Shown here: positions 1 through 11,993 of the stretch, one piece after another | Layout: the number at the start of each line of letters is the position of its first letter | Position numbering within the stretch: the first letter of the stretch is position 1 | NCBI RefSeq assembly: GCF_009870125.1 | Contig: NC_046683.1 | Coordinates: 59,287,869 to 59,351,868, forward strand | DNA length: 64,000 nucleotides | Reading direction: 5' to 3' | From: Drosophila pseudoobscura | Taxonomy: Eukaryota; Arthropoda; Insecta; Diptera; Drosophilidae | Position numbers and translations under genes: made by a program | The notes under the pieces: generated by a model | The model's database searches: none | What the model was told of the DNA's origin: nothing | The model's input: only the letters and a program-made list of their open reading frames with translations

Positions 1-3000
1 CAAGAAGCCATCTCGGAAGTACCACCACCACCAGCACCACCACCACTGCCGACCCAGCGCGGAAAAACTAACCGAAAAAGCATTTTCATTGCCGTATTTA
101 AAATGCCGCAAAACTTGCTGCAAAAAATAGAGGAACGGAAACAGTCGAAAAACAGGTGACACCACAGGTTGACTCGGGGCGACTCCAGGCTCCAGGCGCC
201 AGGCACCAGCTACTGGCTCGCTCTGGCCCAAACAGCGCAAACAGATTTGAAGTAATAAAAAATTGAAATTAAAAGTTCCACTTCAGTTGCCCACTTGGCC
301 GGCCACCGCGAATGGCGAATGCCGACTGGCGGATGTCTCTGGCGATGGCGGTGGCAATGGCGGCGGCAATGGCAATGGTGGGCAGCGGATGGGGGATGGC
401 AAATGGCGACACAGTTTTCACACGAAATAGGTCGTTAAAATTATGAGCAAATCCGCAGTTTGAGGACACCGAAACCAGCACCGGAGCGACACCCAGCTCC
501 CATTTCCCAGTTCCCAGTGCCGCCAGAGATGCCCACCCACCGTTTGAGTCTCTTATTGGGGTAAGTGATTCTGAATGGCCGGGAATTTGTTTGAACATTA
601 TTTATGCCATCTCTAAATAGTTATGATACCATTTCAAAAGGTTTTCTTCATCATAATCTCCGTTTACTTATCCATTTCGGAGTCAGTTCCTTTGAGATCT
701 CCGACTCTTTGCATCACTGATTCCGCCGGGGTCTTGTGTAAACTTGGCCCACTCTCTGCCGCCCACCTGCCTTTGCCATTGCCTCTGCCCCTACTCCTTC
801 CCGTTGGGTATCCTCGCCAGCTGGCTGCCCAATGAGGTCAATGGGCAGGCATTTCATTTCCATAATTTTCATTATTCCGCGTTTAGTGCAAATCAAACAG
901 ATTGTTGTACAGCAAAACCAAAAAAAACACCAAAAATACAATAAAAAAGAATGAAGAAATTTTAATTGTTTCGCGTCCTTGGTGTCAATTGTGTGCGTGT
1001 GTGTATGTGTGTGCCAGTCGGTGCCAGTGGGTGGTGGGCTCTTCTGTGTGGGTTGGAGTCTAATCAAAATTGCTGTGCACACACATTCAGCATATTTCAC
1101 ACATCGTAGCCGAGCGAAAGGGAGAGCCAGCGAGCGAGCAAGGGCCCATAAGAATAATGTGCGACACGTTCGAGCATAAACCGAATTAAGTATACGCCGC
1201 ATTTGCCAGCCAGTCGGCAGAGTCAAAAGCACTGCTAGCCCGTGGCAGTGGCAGTGGCAGTGGCAGTAGCAGTAGCAGTGGCATATCCAGAAACATAGCC
1301 GAATCTGGCAAAGTCGGTGCTGGTGTCAGAGTCCGCAGTGGACGCATAGCCGCAAAAACCAGCCACACTGCCACACGCCCGCACCCGCACCCAATCCTGT
1401 CCGTCCGTCCGCACATAAACACACTTACACCAAGTCGCATCTTTATGCGTTGTAGCCCGCTCGAAAGTGGCAAGCAAACACACACACCCCGTCGGTGGCT
1501 CCTCATGCAGCATGTGCTAAATATGTATGAAAAGTAAAAAGAAAAAAATAAAAGGCGCAAAAGGAGCAAAAGGAGAGTGTGGCTGAAAGTTTGTGCGCAC
1601 GCCGTGGAAAGGCCAACGTCTAAGTGAATTTGCCATAGTCAAATTTTGGTGCGGCTGCCTTGGCATTGCCTTAGGTCAGGCACGGATCCCACTCTGCCAC
1701 TCCATCCGGGATCCCGGGGCAGAAGTGCGATAGTACCCCCCGCCAATATGCCCGAGCCGGTGGGGGCTGCGTGCGAGCTGCATGAAATTTGCATTAATTT
1801 GCGTGGCCGGCTCATTCAAACAATTTAACTCCGGCACACAATAAAACCCCAATGCCGAATTATTAAAAATTTCAAATAAATCACAAATTTGACCAACTTG
1901 CAGCATGTGGCAGTGGATGGGCGGCACGGCAGCAGATGCCGGTGACCGTCGCGCAATCATGCCGAACCCTGTCGCGAATCCCCGAATAACCGAATCACCG
2001 AATCACGACCGAGTTCAGTGTGTCAAGCGTCTTCGGGTTTTGGGTGAAGAGAGTTTTGCTGACTAAAGAGCGCGCTTGAGTGAGAATTCTGCTGAGTAAA
2101 GAGCGCGCTTGAGCACTCAAAATCACTCAGCTGAATTCGAGAGAACGCGGAAAGCCGGCTCGAGTGGGTGGGTGGGCTGTGACAGCGGCAGCGGCAGCGG
2201 CATTCTAACATGCAGCGGATAAAGGGAAAGCTCCATCGAGGTGAATTCAAAAGCTCAACAGCGGAGCAAAGCACCAGCAAAGAAGGCTTTTTATGTAGAG
2301 AAAGCTATGTAGATATCAGGGAGAAATGACAAAATGTAGAGCCAGAGAATTGCCGTGCAAGTGCATTCACACATGTACAGGAGTACGATTAGGTCTCCTC
2401 ATGAACATGGGTAGCATCGATGGATGGCCCTTTCTTTAGAAACATACTCGTAGGAATCCCATTCCTGTGCGATCACAGAAAGAGCGCTGGTCATAAACTA
2501 GTAAATTAACAAAGAAAAATGATCCTTTGCATAGAATATTAATAGGGGAGGGCTCTTCGGGTCTTCTACCCTTAAGAGACCGAAATGTTAGTATATCAGT
2601 TGGTTTATTTTATGAATACAATCAGTACTCAGAGAACTCCTAGCTGAATACTTATTTGCTGGAAACCAGTGGCTATATAAAAACAGCTCAAGGATACCTA
2701 TGAACCGGCCATACAATAATAGGGGCCGGTAGGCCCAAAAAAGCCACAGCAGGAAAAAACGTAGAACTGGCGTTTGACTGCTCATTCGCTGATGTCAGCT
2801 AAAGATTCCCATTATTCCCATTTGGCAAAAAAGTCACTTGTTTCGGGCCGCCAGGCTCAGTTAGGAGAGTATCCAGCATTTGGAAGAGATGCTAGAACTA
2901 AAACCTATTCTGGGAGACTGCTTTAACTAACAGCTCGTATTATCGAAGCTTGATTTAAGCTGCTTTGGCCTGAATTATCTTGATTCAATTAAAATATATT

Positions 3001-4615
3001 GCTGTTCCTGCTGACCTTCTCTCATACCAAAAAACGACACTTTAGCGGCAATTGGTCATTGGCCCCTTGGCTCCTGGGCCCTCTGTCTCAATCCTGGAGG
3101 ACGCCTTGCTAGGCCTTCAGCGAGACGCTGCTAAGATGTTTGCTTAGCTGGCGAAAGACTTTAAACTTAAGGGAATTTGCATACATTAGGGGTGTTTTGT
3201 TGTTTTGTTGGCGAAAGGCAATTCAAATCCTTTTACTTCCGCTTTAGGCAGCAACAGCAGTGGGAAGGGGAGGGGAAGGACAGATGTGCCTGATAGCTGG
3301 ATTCCCATTCACACGACCCCCCCAAAAAAAGCTCCCCACCACACCCCCTGTGTATTTAACGGTGACGCGTGCGTAGCGTATAAAGAAAAATATGATTACA
3401 TATTGTTGTGTATTGTATGGGGAATGGAAAAGGGTTGACACTTTTTGTCGCCGACGCCGCCCATGCCGCCCATGCCGCCGATGCCGCCGCCGCCGTGTGC
3501 CGCAAAAGCAGAGCCGCACCACTTTGAGGCAATCAGCGCCGGTCCCCAGACATCGCACAAACAAGCAACAACAGTGGCAAGCAAGGCAAACAACCGAACC
3601 GATGGGGCAGGCAGCAACAACAGCCGCTGAAATGGCGGCATTCAATTTTTAATATTTGCCTTGCAAATTTTCTATAAAATGCAGTTGTAGTCTACACGCC
3701 ACCCTCAACACCACTTTCCCGCTGGCTATCTATGGGTGTGGGGATGGGGATGGCCATTCATTCCCACGGATGGGAGCCGACACCGATGACAGGCACACTA
3801 TCGGGCAGGAGCAGCAGCACGAGTAGAGTGGGTGGAGCAACAGAGCCCAAAACTGGCAACAGGAAGCAGCCAACAGGCAGCAGCCAGCAGCCAGCGCCGG
3901 GGAAAAGTGGAAAAGTGAATGGAGCATGGCAATGTCAACACATGGAAATGGCAAGGACAGCGGCAAAAAAAGGGGAATAGGAACAACTACTCGTATAAAA
4001 GCGGAATGATATTGCCAACGAAAACTACATGGCAGGCAGCGGGAGGAACCCCAGGAGGAGTTCCAGTGATTCCAGCCAGACCTGGGAGGGCCGACGGCAC
4101 GAGACTTGGAGCTGGGGCGGGGGCGGGGGCTGCGACTTGGGTTGGGGCTAGGGCTGAGCGGAAGCAATAAATTGGTTAGGTAAAAAGCTTGTCGCAAACG
4201 CAGACACCGGTAAAAAGCGGCACGCGAGACCGAGACAGGGCCGTAATTTGTGCACGACTAGCCAGGACAAGGACAGGACAGGAGTTCCTGTAGGAGATAA
4301 CGGATGGTGGGTGCTTCGGGGAGCCTAGGGATGGTTTATTTGCGCATGAGGTTGGGAATTAATAGTAAATGGCGGCAATGCAAATCCATAATTGACTTTA
4401 AATTTGTTTTGTCAGAGTGGGAGGGGCGAAATTCATAAGGAAATCATTTTTGGAAAGGAGGAAGTACTCAGTCTCGTCTGAGTAGGATACGGATATGTAG
4501 GAGGAACCGGCGTGCCTTTATTTGCGACTCCTACCTACTCTACCAGCAATCCTCCACAAAATCCTTTAAGCTTTAGTATTCAATAACTACTTAAGAATCC
4601 TCTCTGAGGCAATGA
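1..4615. other. Intergenic or intronic DNA with no gene recognised
   Basis: I see no open frame here with protein-like composition. The open frames present are low-complexity shadows of CAN, GGN and CA repeats, for example near 1-60, 985-1015, 1240-1285 and 3455-3495. The only structured element I can point to is a direct repeat of a 17-bp sequence with a GAGCGCGCTT core at 2064-2080 and 2097-2113. The stretch could hold untranslated or regulatory sequence of genes outside the window. Confidence 0.5.
2064..2113. repeat. Two-copy direct repeat with GAGCGCGCTT core
   Basis: The sequence taaagagcgcgcttgag occurs at 2064-2080 and again at 2097-2113, 33 bp apart. The flanks (gagttttgctga / gagaattctgctga) are also partly duplicated. 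It may be a small tandem duplication or a paired binding site. No function is assigned. Confidence 0.6.
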
Positions 4616-6775
4616 TCAGTCGTGATGCACCTTTTTGATGGCCACACTGGTAATCTCTGCCTCTTTGAGCTCCTCGTCGGTGGTCTTGTTGTAGATGTGC
4701 TTCAAGTACAGATTGAAATAGTCAGTATAGTTCATCGGAGTGGAGATGCGATGCTTGCGGACCGGGAGACGTGGCGACAGGGACAGCATGCTGGCCCACT
4801 GTCCGTCGCAGAGATCGTCGTAGCGCAGCAGACCCACCTCGTGGCCCCCCAAATCGCCGGGGCCGCGACACATGGGCTGCTGTCCGTCCCACAGTTTCAG
4901 CACGAACTCGCGTATCCAGCGGGCCAGGTATAGGGCACGGCAGTCGCAGTGCCACGGATTCTTATCCAATTTGACGGCCACCAGCTTGTCCAGACCATGG
5001 AGGGCCCCCGAGGGCAGGAACATCAGCTTGTTGGAGTCAATGCGCCTGGGGGAGGGACAACGGCAGAGGGATGTCTGTTAACATTTGATGCATGTATGCA
5101 TGTATGAGATGGAGGAACTCACAGCTTTTCCAGCTGTGTGAGCGGCTCAAAGGCCCTGGCGTCGAAGTACTTCAGGATGTTATTGTTCAGCATGAGAATC
5201 TTCAGGCTGCCGAGTCCCCGGAAATCGTCTTCCTCCAGGGTGGTGAGGTTGTTGGAGAAGAGCGTCAGCCTGGTGAGCGCACTGACATGCAGGAAGAGAT
5301 CTGCGGGGATGCTGGACATTGAGTTCTGGCCCAGGAGCAGTTCATTCAGATGTTTCAGCCCCACAAATGCCTGACCATCGATCTATGGAACAGTTGAGCA
5401 ATAATTCGTTGCTCGAACACTGAATGGATCTGATCTGAATTACATGACTTATCCGGTTCATTGTAAGGTCCAGGGTCACCAGATTGACAAGGTTATTGAA
5501 TATGGTGCCCGAAATCGACGAGATGCGATTGTTGTGCAGCATCAGGATGCGCAGGCTCTTCAAGCCCGCAAAAAAGTCATCGTCTATCTTGGCTGTAGAT
5601 GAAATCACATTGGATAATGGATACCACTCTGATTTGGCTGTCTTACCGATTTGATTCCAGCCAAAATCCAGAGTTTTCAACTTTTCCAAAGAGCGAACAC
5701 TGCCAGAGCCAAGCCTTTCGATCTTGTTCCGCGACATATCCAGCTCCTCCAGCTCCAGTTGGTCGCGCAGCAGGTTGGGGGGAAAGTTCTTGATTTGATT
5801 GTCGCACATATTGATCACGGTGAGCCGTTGGGCGTGGAAGAAGATCGACTCGGGCAGCAGTCCGATCTCGTTCTTGCTCAGATCGAGAATATTCAGATTG
5901 CGCAGCTTCCAAAAGGTGCGCGGATCAATGTCCTCCAGTTGGTTGTTCTGAATGCGCCTATGAAGCGGATAGACAACGGGTACGGTTACGCGAACAGAGA
6001 GGAGTCGCAGTTCACTTACAAATGCAGCAGGCTATCCAGATCCTGGAACAAGTCAAAGGGTAAGAAGTCCAGCACGTTGTTCGATATATCCAACTCCTTC
6101 AGCAACGTCAGTCCTCGAAATGTGTCCTTGTGCAGGGTGGAGAGGATGTTCCGAGACAGATCACTGGTGAGTAGAGAATCATCAATCAATAGCCTCAAAG
6201 TATCCGAATTCTACCTACATGGACACCATATTCATGGGAATAACCTGGGTGACGGGCACCGACTTCAGGTTCGTGTTCCAGCAGGTGAAACTTTTCGTGT
6301 CCGGATTGCAGCGACACACGCCGGAGGTGCAGTGGTTCCACTCGATCTGGCTGCCGCTGGACAGGTGCCAGATGGGCTGCTCCACGGACCGCAGACGACT
6401 TTCGATCTGGCGCACCCGCTTCACCAGGTCAAAGTTTGCCAGGTGGGTCATGGCGTTGATCTCATCGCTGTTCGCGTCCCCATTGCCATGGACATCCATC
6501 TTCGGCTTTGGCAGCCTCTGATCTCTGGCTGGAGATTGGGTGCCATTCGGCATGGAGTTGATGAGCATCAGCAGCTGGGAGACAATACCCAGCGACTCGC
6601 AGGCGTTAAGCGTGCAGTTCCGGGTGTCGGAGGAGATCAGCGGCAGCAGATACCTCTGCCGGAACTCATCCAGGCTCTGGGTGGGCGGATCCCTACTCTG
6701 CGGCTGACCCGGTAGCACTTCAGCCGTGCACAGCAATAGGATGATGCTCACTAATTCCAGGACTGCCAGCGACAT
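4616..6775 (-). CDS. Secreted leucine-rich-repeat protein, six exons, about 616 aa
   Basis: Extracellular LRR protein; ligand unknown. Coding exons on the minus strand are 6775-6219, 6163-6020, 5957-5647, 5592-5444, 5382-5123 and 5045-4616. All junctions have GT/AG ends and the joined frame stays open for 616 residues. I start at the ATG at 6775 because it opens directly into a hydrophobic signal peptide (MSLAVLELVSIILLLC). An upstream in-frame ATG at 6868 would add 31 residues. After a roughly 120-residue linker comes a cysteine cap (CTSGVCRCNP...CWN). About eleven LRRs of the LxxLDLSxNxI type follow, for example LDISNN, LDLSKN, LDMSRN and LMLHNN. The C-terminal cap contains NPWHCDC, then MCRGP and LCDGQW. 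No membrane segment follows the cap, so a secreted product is inferred. The family is secure. I do not recognise the exact fly gene. Confidence 0.88.
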
Positions 6776-6868
6776 GCCGTTAACGGGTACTCGCAGCGTT
6801 GTGGGGCGATTGCACCGATTGGCGGCCCTATTTATAGTCCACTTCATTTCGCACATAATTTGCATCAT

Positions 6869-7559
6869 TTACGAAAATTTCCATTTACAGCAATTACCTT
6901 AAGTAGTCCAGAGCGCCACATGGGGGCCACCAAGCTGCAGCGTATCTTACGGTCGCCGTAGCTGCACCGGATAGAGTATTGCGGCGGACCCGAAGCCGGT
7001 AAGAAACTGAAAGCCTCTGCGTGATCCAATTATGCATGTTTGAACGCTGAACCATCAATGGAGGCATCTGCAGTCAGTCCCCGCAATGGGAATACCAGCT
7101 GGAGAGCTCGGAGAGAAGATTCTCGTCTTATATTGACGCCTCTCATATACTGTGTTGTGATTAACCAAACACTTTGCTTTGTATCCGAGGTTGGAACCGG
7201 CAATTTCAGTGCTGATGGATGAATGCAATCTCGACAGTCTGATCATCACGATCCCGGAAAAGTAAGTCCTTCGCCGAGCCTACTTTTACCTGTGCCAATA
7301 ACTAAAATTCCCCTATTTTTCAGTGCGATGTCCTATGATATACTTTATATTATTATTATATATATCTACATAATTATATTATTTATTAACTTAAATACAA
7401 ATAAAAATAAAAATAAAATAAATGGGCTTTGCCAAATGATGGAGGACTTTGGGGAAAGTAAGTATGTATGACGTGGAAAAATATCCTTGATCCGTGCTCC
7501 CCTGATCAAAAGCAGCCTGATCACAAAATAGATATAGCGGAGTTATACCGACTAAACGT
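6869..7559. other. Intergenic spacer, no gene seen
   Basis: Upstream flank of the LRR gene. It includes an AT-rich stretch near 7340-7420. The reading frames are short and not protein-like. The LRR promoter probably lies here, but I see no convincing TATA box placed for it. Confidence 0.45.
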
Positions 7560-10040
7560 TGAACAGCGAATATCCTTATTGTCCTTAAAGGTCTCCATAC
7601 GATCGGGGACATTTTCCTGATTACGAGGATTTTTTAAACAATTATGGCCGACTTTCAGACAGAAGCTTCCTAGGGCCCACAAATAACGGATAAAGCTTAA
7701 TCTGTTTTCCGGAGAAAATGTCCTTCATCCTTCGCAAGGACACCATAAAATGAAGGATGTTGCCCCGATAACATGAAGCCATAGCACGCCCAGATTGGCC
7801 CACAAAGAAAACAGAAAACTGCTGGGGATTTAAGGGTCCTTGCTCAAGGACCAAGGAGTTTCTTTCGATCAGCCGTCGCACGCCAGGATCGGCCTACAAA
7901 TAACGGCGAAAAGAAGAAAACAAAACTGTTTTGTGGTTGCCAATGTGTGGTTTAGACCTTCCGCAAACTAAATTTTTGTTGCATACTTTTAGTTACAAAG
8001 AAAACTTCAATTTTAAAGCATAGCATACTTTTGGGGTTGAACGAAAGCGAAGTTGCTTTCTACTGATTTCTGTTTGCCTGGTATCCCAGCTCAGAATTTC
8101 TCATTTTCGGCCAGCTGACGTCAGACTCAACTAAAAATTTTCGTTGGTCATATCTCGGCTTTTTATGGGCCGATTGATGAAGGACCAACTCTCCCAGGAT
8201 CGTGGGGATCCAGCCTGTCGATTAGCACTAAAATCTCGACCACGAAAATGGGGCCGATTTTTGGCAATTTGGATGATGTAACCATCATGATTTTGGGCGA
8301 AAATCGTGATGGATTGGATGTCCTTTTTTCTGGTGCCAATCGGTTGGCAGGACTCTCCCCATCACGAAATGACATGCCACGCCTCGATCGGCTGCCGTAT
8401 AGCTGAGATACAGCTTACAGAAGAAAACCAGTATTTTCATAGTGTGCAAATCCAAATCTTCGGAAGGCTATATCTCAGCTAAACGGGGCCAGATCGGCGA
8501 AGGACCAACTCTCCCAGGATCGTGGGGATCCAGCCTGTCGATTGGCACCAAAATCTCGACCACGAAAATGAGGCCGATTTTTGGCAATTTGGATGATGTA
8601 ACCATCATGATTTTGGGCGAAAATCGTGATGGATTGGATGTCCTTTTTTCTGGTGCCAATCGGTTGGCAGGACTCTCCCTATCACGAAATGACATGCCAC
8701 GCCTCGATCGGCTGCCGTATAGCTGAGATACAGCTTACAGAAGAAAACCAGTATTTTCATAGTGTGCAAATCCAAATCTTCGGAAGGCTATATCTCAGCT
8801 AAACGGGGCCAGATCGGCGAAGGACCAACTCTCCCAGGATCGTGGGGATCCAGCCTGTCGATTGGCACCAAAATCTCGACCACGAAAATGAGGCCGATTT
8901 TTGGCAATTTGGATGATGTAACCATCATGATTTTGGGCGAAAATCGTGATGGATTGGATGTCCTTTTTTCTGGTGCCAATCGGTTGGCAGGACTTTCCCC
9001 ATCACGAAATGACATGCCACGCCTCGATCGGCTGCCGTATAGCTGAGATACAGCTTACAGAAGAAAACCAGTATTTTCATAGTGTGCAAATCCAAATCTT
9101 CGGAAGGCTATATCTCAGCTAAACGGGGCCAGATCGGCGAAGGACCAACTCTCCCAGGATCGTGGGGATCCAGCCTGTCGATTGGCACCAAAATCTCGAC
9201 CACGAAAATGAGGCCGATTTTTGGCAATTTGGATGATGTAACCATCATGATTTTTGGCGAAAATCGTGATGGAATGGATGTCCTCATTTCTGGTGCCAAT
9301 CGGTTGGCAGGACTCTCCCCATCACGAAATGACATGCCACACCGCGATCGGCCCATAAATAGCCGAGATATAGCCAATTAAAATTTCCAAAATAAATCTG
9401 ACGTCAAATGGCCGAAATTGACAAATTTCAGACCGAAGTACCAGGCGAACAGAAATTAGCAGAAAGCAACTTCGTTTAGTGCACCCCAAAAGTATGCACC
9501 AAAAAATTTAATTTGATAGAATTGCTTTCTACTGATTTCTGTTCGCCTGGTACTTCGGTCTGAAATTTTCTCGTTTTCGATCATTTGAGCGACCATACAT
9601 TGTTGTTTGTTGTTGTACAACAACTGACAACAGTTTTGTTTTCTTGTTTTCTCCGTTATACGTAGACCGATCGGGACGTGCGACGGCTTCCAGTGATCAG
9701 GGGAACATCCCTGAATTTATAGATTCAAGGATCAAGGATATTTCGTCCTGTCATATACATACATATGTATATCTTGTTTCTCCGTTGTTTATGGGCCATT
9801 CTGGGCGGGCGATGGCTTCCAGTGATCGAAAAAAGATCCTTGGTCCTTACGTAAGGACCCTAACCTCCTCAGCCATACATTTGTAGTTTTCTGCACTCGT
9901 TGTGAGTCTATCTGGGCGTGCTATGGCTTCCTGTGATCGGGGGAACATCCTTGATTTTATCGAGTCCTTATGAAGGATCAAGGATATCAAGGACTTCATA
10001 CTTGTAGTTTTCTCCGCTATTTCTCAGCCTGAAAGTATGC
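7560..10040. mobile_element. Fold-back-like element with long inverted arms
   Basis: The region is an imperfect inverted repeat centred near 8.77 kb. An inner arm at about 8023-8175 matches the reverse complement of about 9346-9497, roughly 80% by eye. Both run from GCATACTTTTGGGG through a shared TTTCGGCC...TGACGTCAGA block to ATATCTCGGCT and ATGGGCCGAT. Outer arms, about 7640-7930 and 9630-10040, share inverted blocks such as CGTGCGACGGCT and TGGGCGTGCTATGGCTTC. In the right arm these form degenerate tandem units of about 110-130 bp starting near 9650, 9779, 9889 and 10010. A partial third copy of the inner arm lies at 9520-9590. No transposase frame is present, so it is non-autonomous. The architecture (long inverted arms made of tandem repeats) resembles Foldback/Galileo-type elements of Drosophila. 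The family assignment is inference. Confidence 0.75.
8176..9375. repeat. Four tandem copies of a 320-bp repeat
   Basis: The anchor AGGACCAACTCTCCCAGGAT recurs at 8181, 8501, 8821 and 9141, exactly 320 bp apart. Copies 2 and 3 are almost identical. Copies 1 and 4 diverge at their outer edges, where they merge into the inverted arms of the surrounding element. Each unit is open for about 94 codons, which yields identical-looking short reading frames on both strands. I regard these as repeat artefacts, not genes. Confidence 0.92.
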
Positions 10041-10215
10041 CATCACATATATCCTTGCCCAACCCCACTGAAACCATGCTATAGCTACAAAAAAATACAA
10101 TTTATTTAGTTTTTAAGTTCATTTTATTTTCTATATTCATTTCAGTATAATATTTTAAGCCAAATTAACGTAAGTACCGTATGGCAACTCTATTTTATTT
10201 ATACTTGCGTGTCCT

Positions 10216-10575
10216 GTTTCCAATAATAAAAGTCCTTCTTAAATAAAAGTCAACAGATGGCGATGGAATAAATTCCTGTTACGAAATAAAGAACTATTCC
10301 CAGTAATAAAAGTCCTTTTTATGAAAAACAACATATAGATGACGCTGCAGTAGAAGTCCTTTTACAAAAAGCCCAACTGTTCCCAGTAATAAAAGGCCTT
10401 TTATGAGACACGACATTTAGATGGCGCTGAAGTGAAAGTCCTTGTACGAAAAGCCCAACTGTTCCCAGTAATAAAAGGCCTTTTTTGAGAAACAACATAT
10501 AGATGACGCTGCAGTTAAAGTCCTTTAACGAAAACAAAACAAATGCCGCTGCAGCAAGAGTCCTTTTTCATGATG
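10216..10575. repeat. Minisatellite, unit about 82 bp, four copies plus a partial
   Basis: The anchor CCCAGTAATAAAAG (first copy variant CCAATAATAAAAG) occurs near 10220, 10299, 10382 and 10464, giving periods of about 79-83 bp. Each unit also carries AACAACATATAGATGACGCTG or a variant. A degraded partial unit reaches about 10575. The array abuts the 3' end of the dehydrogenase gene, whose probable poly(A) signal lies just beyond it. Confidence 0.85.
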
Positions 10576-10603
10576 CCAGAAAAATACCTAAAAAAACGGT
10601 TCA

Positions 10604-10609
10604 TTTATT
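10604..10609 (-). terminator. Poly(A) signal AATAAA for the Ldh2-like gene
   Basis: A canonical AATAAA on the minus strand lies about 50 bp beyond the stop codon of the dehydrogenase-like gene. The position is right for 3'-end formation. Confidence 0.6.
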
Positions 10610-10659
10610 ATTTTCTTCCAAAATAAATCAAAATTTTTCGTCTAGTGTTCCGGTTTCCG

Positions 10660-11814
10660 CTAATCGTCGTTATTGAACATCTGAATGGGCTTGATGCAGA
10701 AAAGATCCGCAATGGCATTGTACTTTTTCAGCAGGGCGTTGTGATAGGGCAGCGCCCCCAACTTCTCCACGAGGTGCATATGGCGCATCTCTCGGTCCCC
10801 TGGCATTTGGATGGGTTTCGCCAAGCTGGCGGGGGTACTGTTCTTGATGCACTCGGTGAAGTCATCAAGTCGATCCATAAAATCCGGGAGAAAGAAGTCG
10901 GGATCGATAACGATAAAGATCTGGCCAAGGTTGGGACATAGGCGCTTAACGTTTGACCTCCAGGGGGGAATCTGCGTGGAGAAGTTTGCCCCAGACAGGA
11001 CCCCACACAGCAGATCAATCATGGCGGCGAGGCAATAGCCCTTGCTTGCACCTGCACAGGTTAGGCGCGGATTTCGCAAGGCCAGCATGGGAAAGCACGT
11101 GGAATAGCCCCTCTCATCAGCCGCCCAGAGGTGCGGAATGTATTCGTGTTTGGTCAAGGCCCATTCAATTGAACCAATGTCCTTCATACTGCTGACCATG
11201 TCCAGCATAAAATACGAGTTCCGTCCTTTGACACCAAAGGCCAGGCAGTTGGCACCGATGCTGGCCACGCTAGAACGCGGCGGCACCATTATCGGAGCCC
11301 CATTGGACATCACTAATCCCGCATAGTCTTGGTCGAGCGCCTGTAGGGCATACCAGCTGGCAATTCCAAGGTTATTCGACCGATTGGCAACCACAAAGCC
11401 GACTCCGACATTTTTCGCCTTTTCCAATGCCAGGCTCATGCAGAAGTTGCCCACAATTACGCCCAAGGCATCGTTCCCATTCACATGAGCAGTGGCCACT
11501 GTCTCACGGATGATCTCCGGCTCCGCGTCCATATTAGCACGACGATGGAGCAGGTCGTTTAGGTAGATATCGAGCTGGCTGAGGCCGCTACCATATATGC
11601 CACGATAGTCGGCGGCCACTAGAAATTCGCTGACGCATCGCAGCTTTAATTCGGGCACGCCAATCCTCTTCAAGCAGTCCCGAATAAAGCGACGCGCTTC
11701 CTCCACATGCACCAGCGAGTAGTCCCCCAGATTAGGAACCGCCATCGGCTTGCGGAAGGTGCTCATGCGCCTGTGTCGCCCCATCCAATGTGCTGACCGG
11801 CGGAGCCAAAACAT
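10660..11814 (-). CDS. Ldh2-family (malate/L-lactate/ureidoglycolate type) dehydrogenase paralogue, 384 aa, probable pseudoenzyme
   Basis: Intact single-exon frame of 384 residues. The family (NAD(P)-dependent 2-oxoacid reductases of the Ldh_2/AllD fold) is recognised from several regions: the N-terminal helical domain with ADYRG, the segment GVGFVVANRSNN, the segment LAFGVKG, the motif GASKGYCLAAMIDLLCGVLSG, and LGQIFIVIDPDFF near the C terminus. The length fits the family plus a short basic N-terminal extension (MFWLRRSAHWMGRHRRM) that could be a mitochondrial presequence; Met17 is an alternative start. Conserved family positions look altered: the usual RGH-x-SHG is RGIYGSG, SNHFG is SNNLG, and TNPIA is ANCLA. 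The lack of introns and its position only 180 bp from the Dhc64C stop codon suggest a retroposed copy. The reaction is therefore doubtful, although the frame is uninterrupted. Confidence 0.85.
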   Translation of the reverse strand: MFWLRRSAHWMGRHRRMSTFRKPMAVPNLGDYSLVHVEEARRFIRDCLKRIGVPELKLRCVSEFLVAADYRGIYGSGLSQLDIYLNDLLHRRANMDAEPEIIRETVATAHVNGNDALGVIVGNFCMSLALEKAKNVGVGFVVANRSNNLGIASWYALQALDQDYAGLVMSNGAPIMVPPRSSVASIGANCLAFGVKGRNSYFMLDMVSSMKDIGSIEWALTKHEYIPHLWAADERGYSTCFPMLALRNPRLTCAGASKGYCLAAMIDLLCGVLSGANFSTQIPPWRSNVKRLCPNLGQIFIVIDPDFFLPDFMDRLDDFTECIKNSTPASLAKPIQMPGDREMRHMHLVEKLGALPYHNALLKKYNAIADLFCIKPIQMFNNDD

Positions 11815-11993
11815 TGTAAGTGAATAATTTTCATCAAATTGATAAATCTACCTTGGGTTGCTTACGGGTTGTTATGTCTACGAATATTGTGAGAACTAAG
11901 GGGAGACCTAGTCGTTTGTTAGATATTCCATTATATTCCATTGATTGATTACTGTGTTAATTTTGATTAAATATTGGGGGTAGCATACGATAA

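Noticed and set aside
8442..9381. Near-identical frames of 94-99 codons on both strands
   Set aside because: They are the same 320-bp repeat unit read three times. They have no promoter, no splice context and no recognisable domain.
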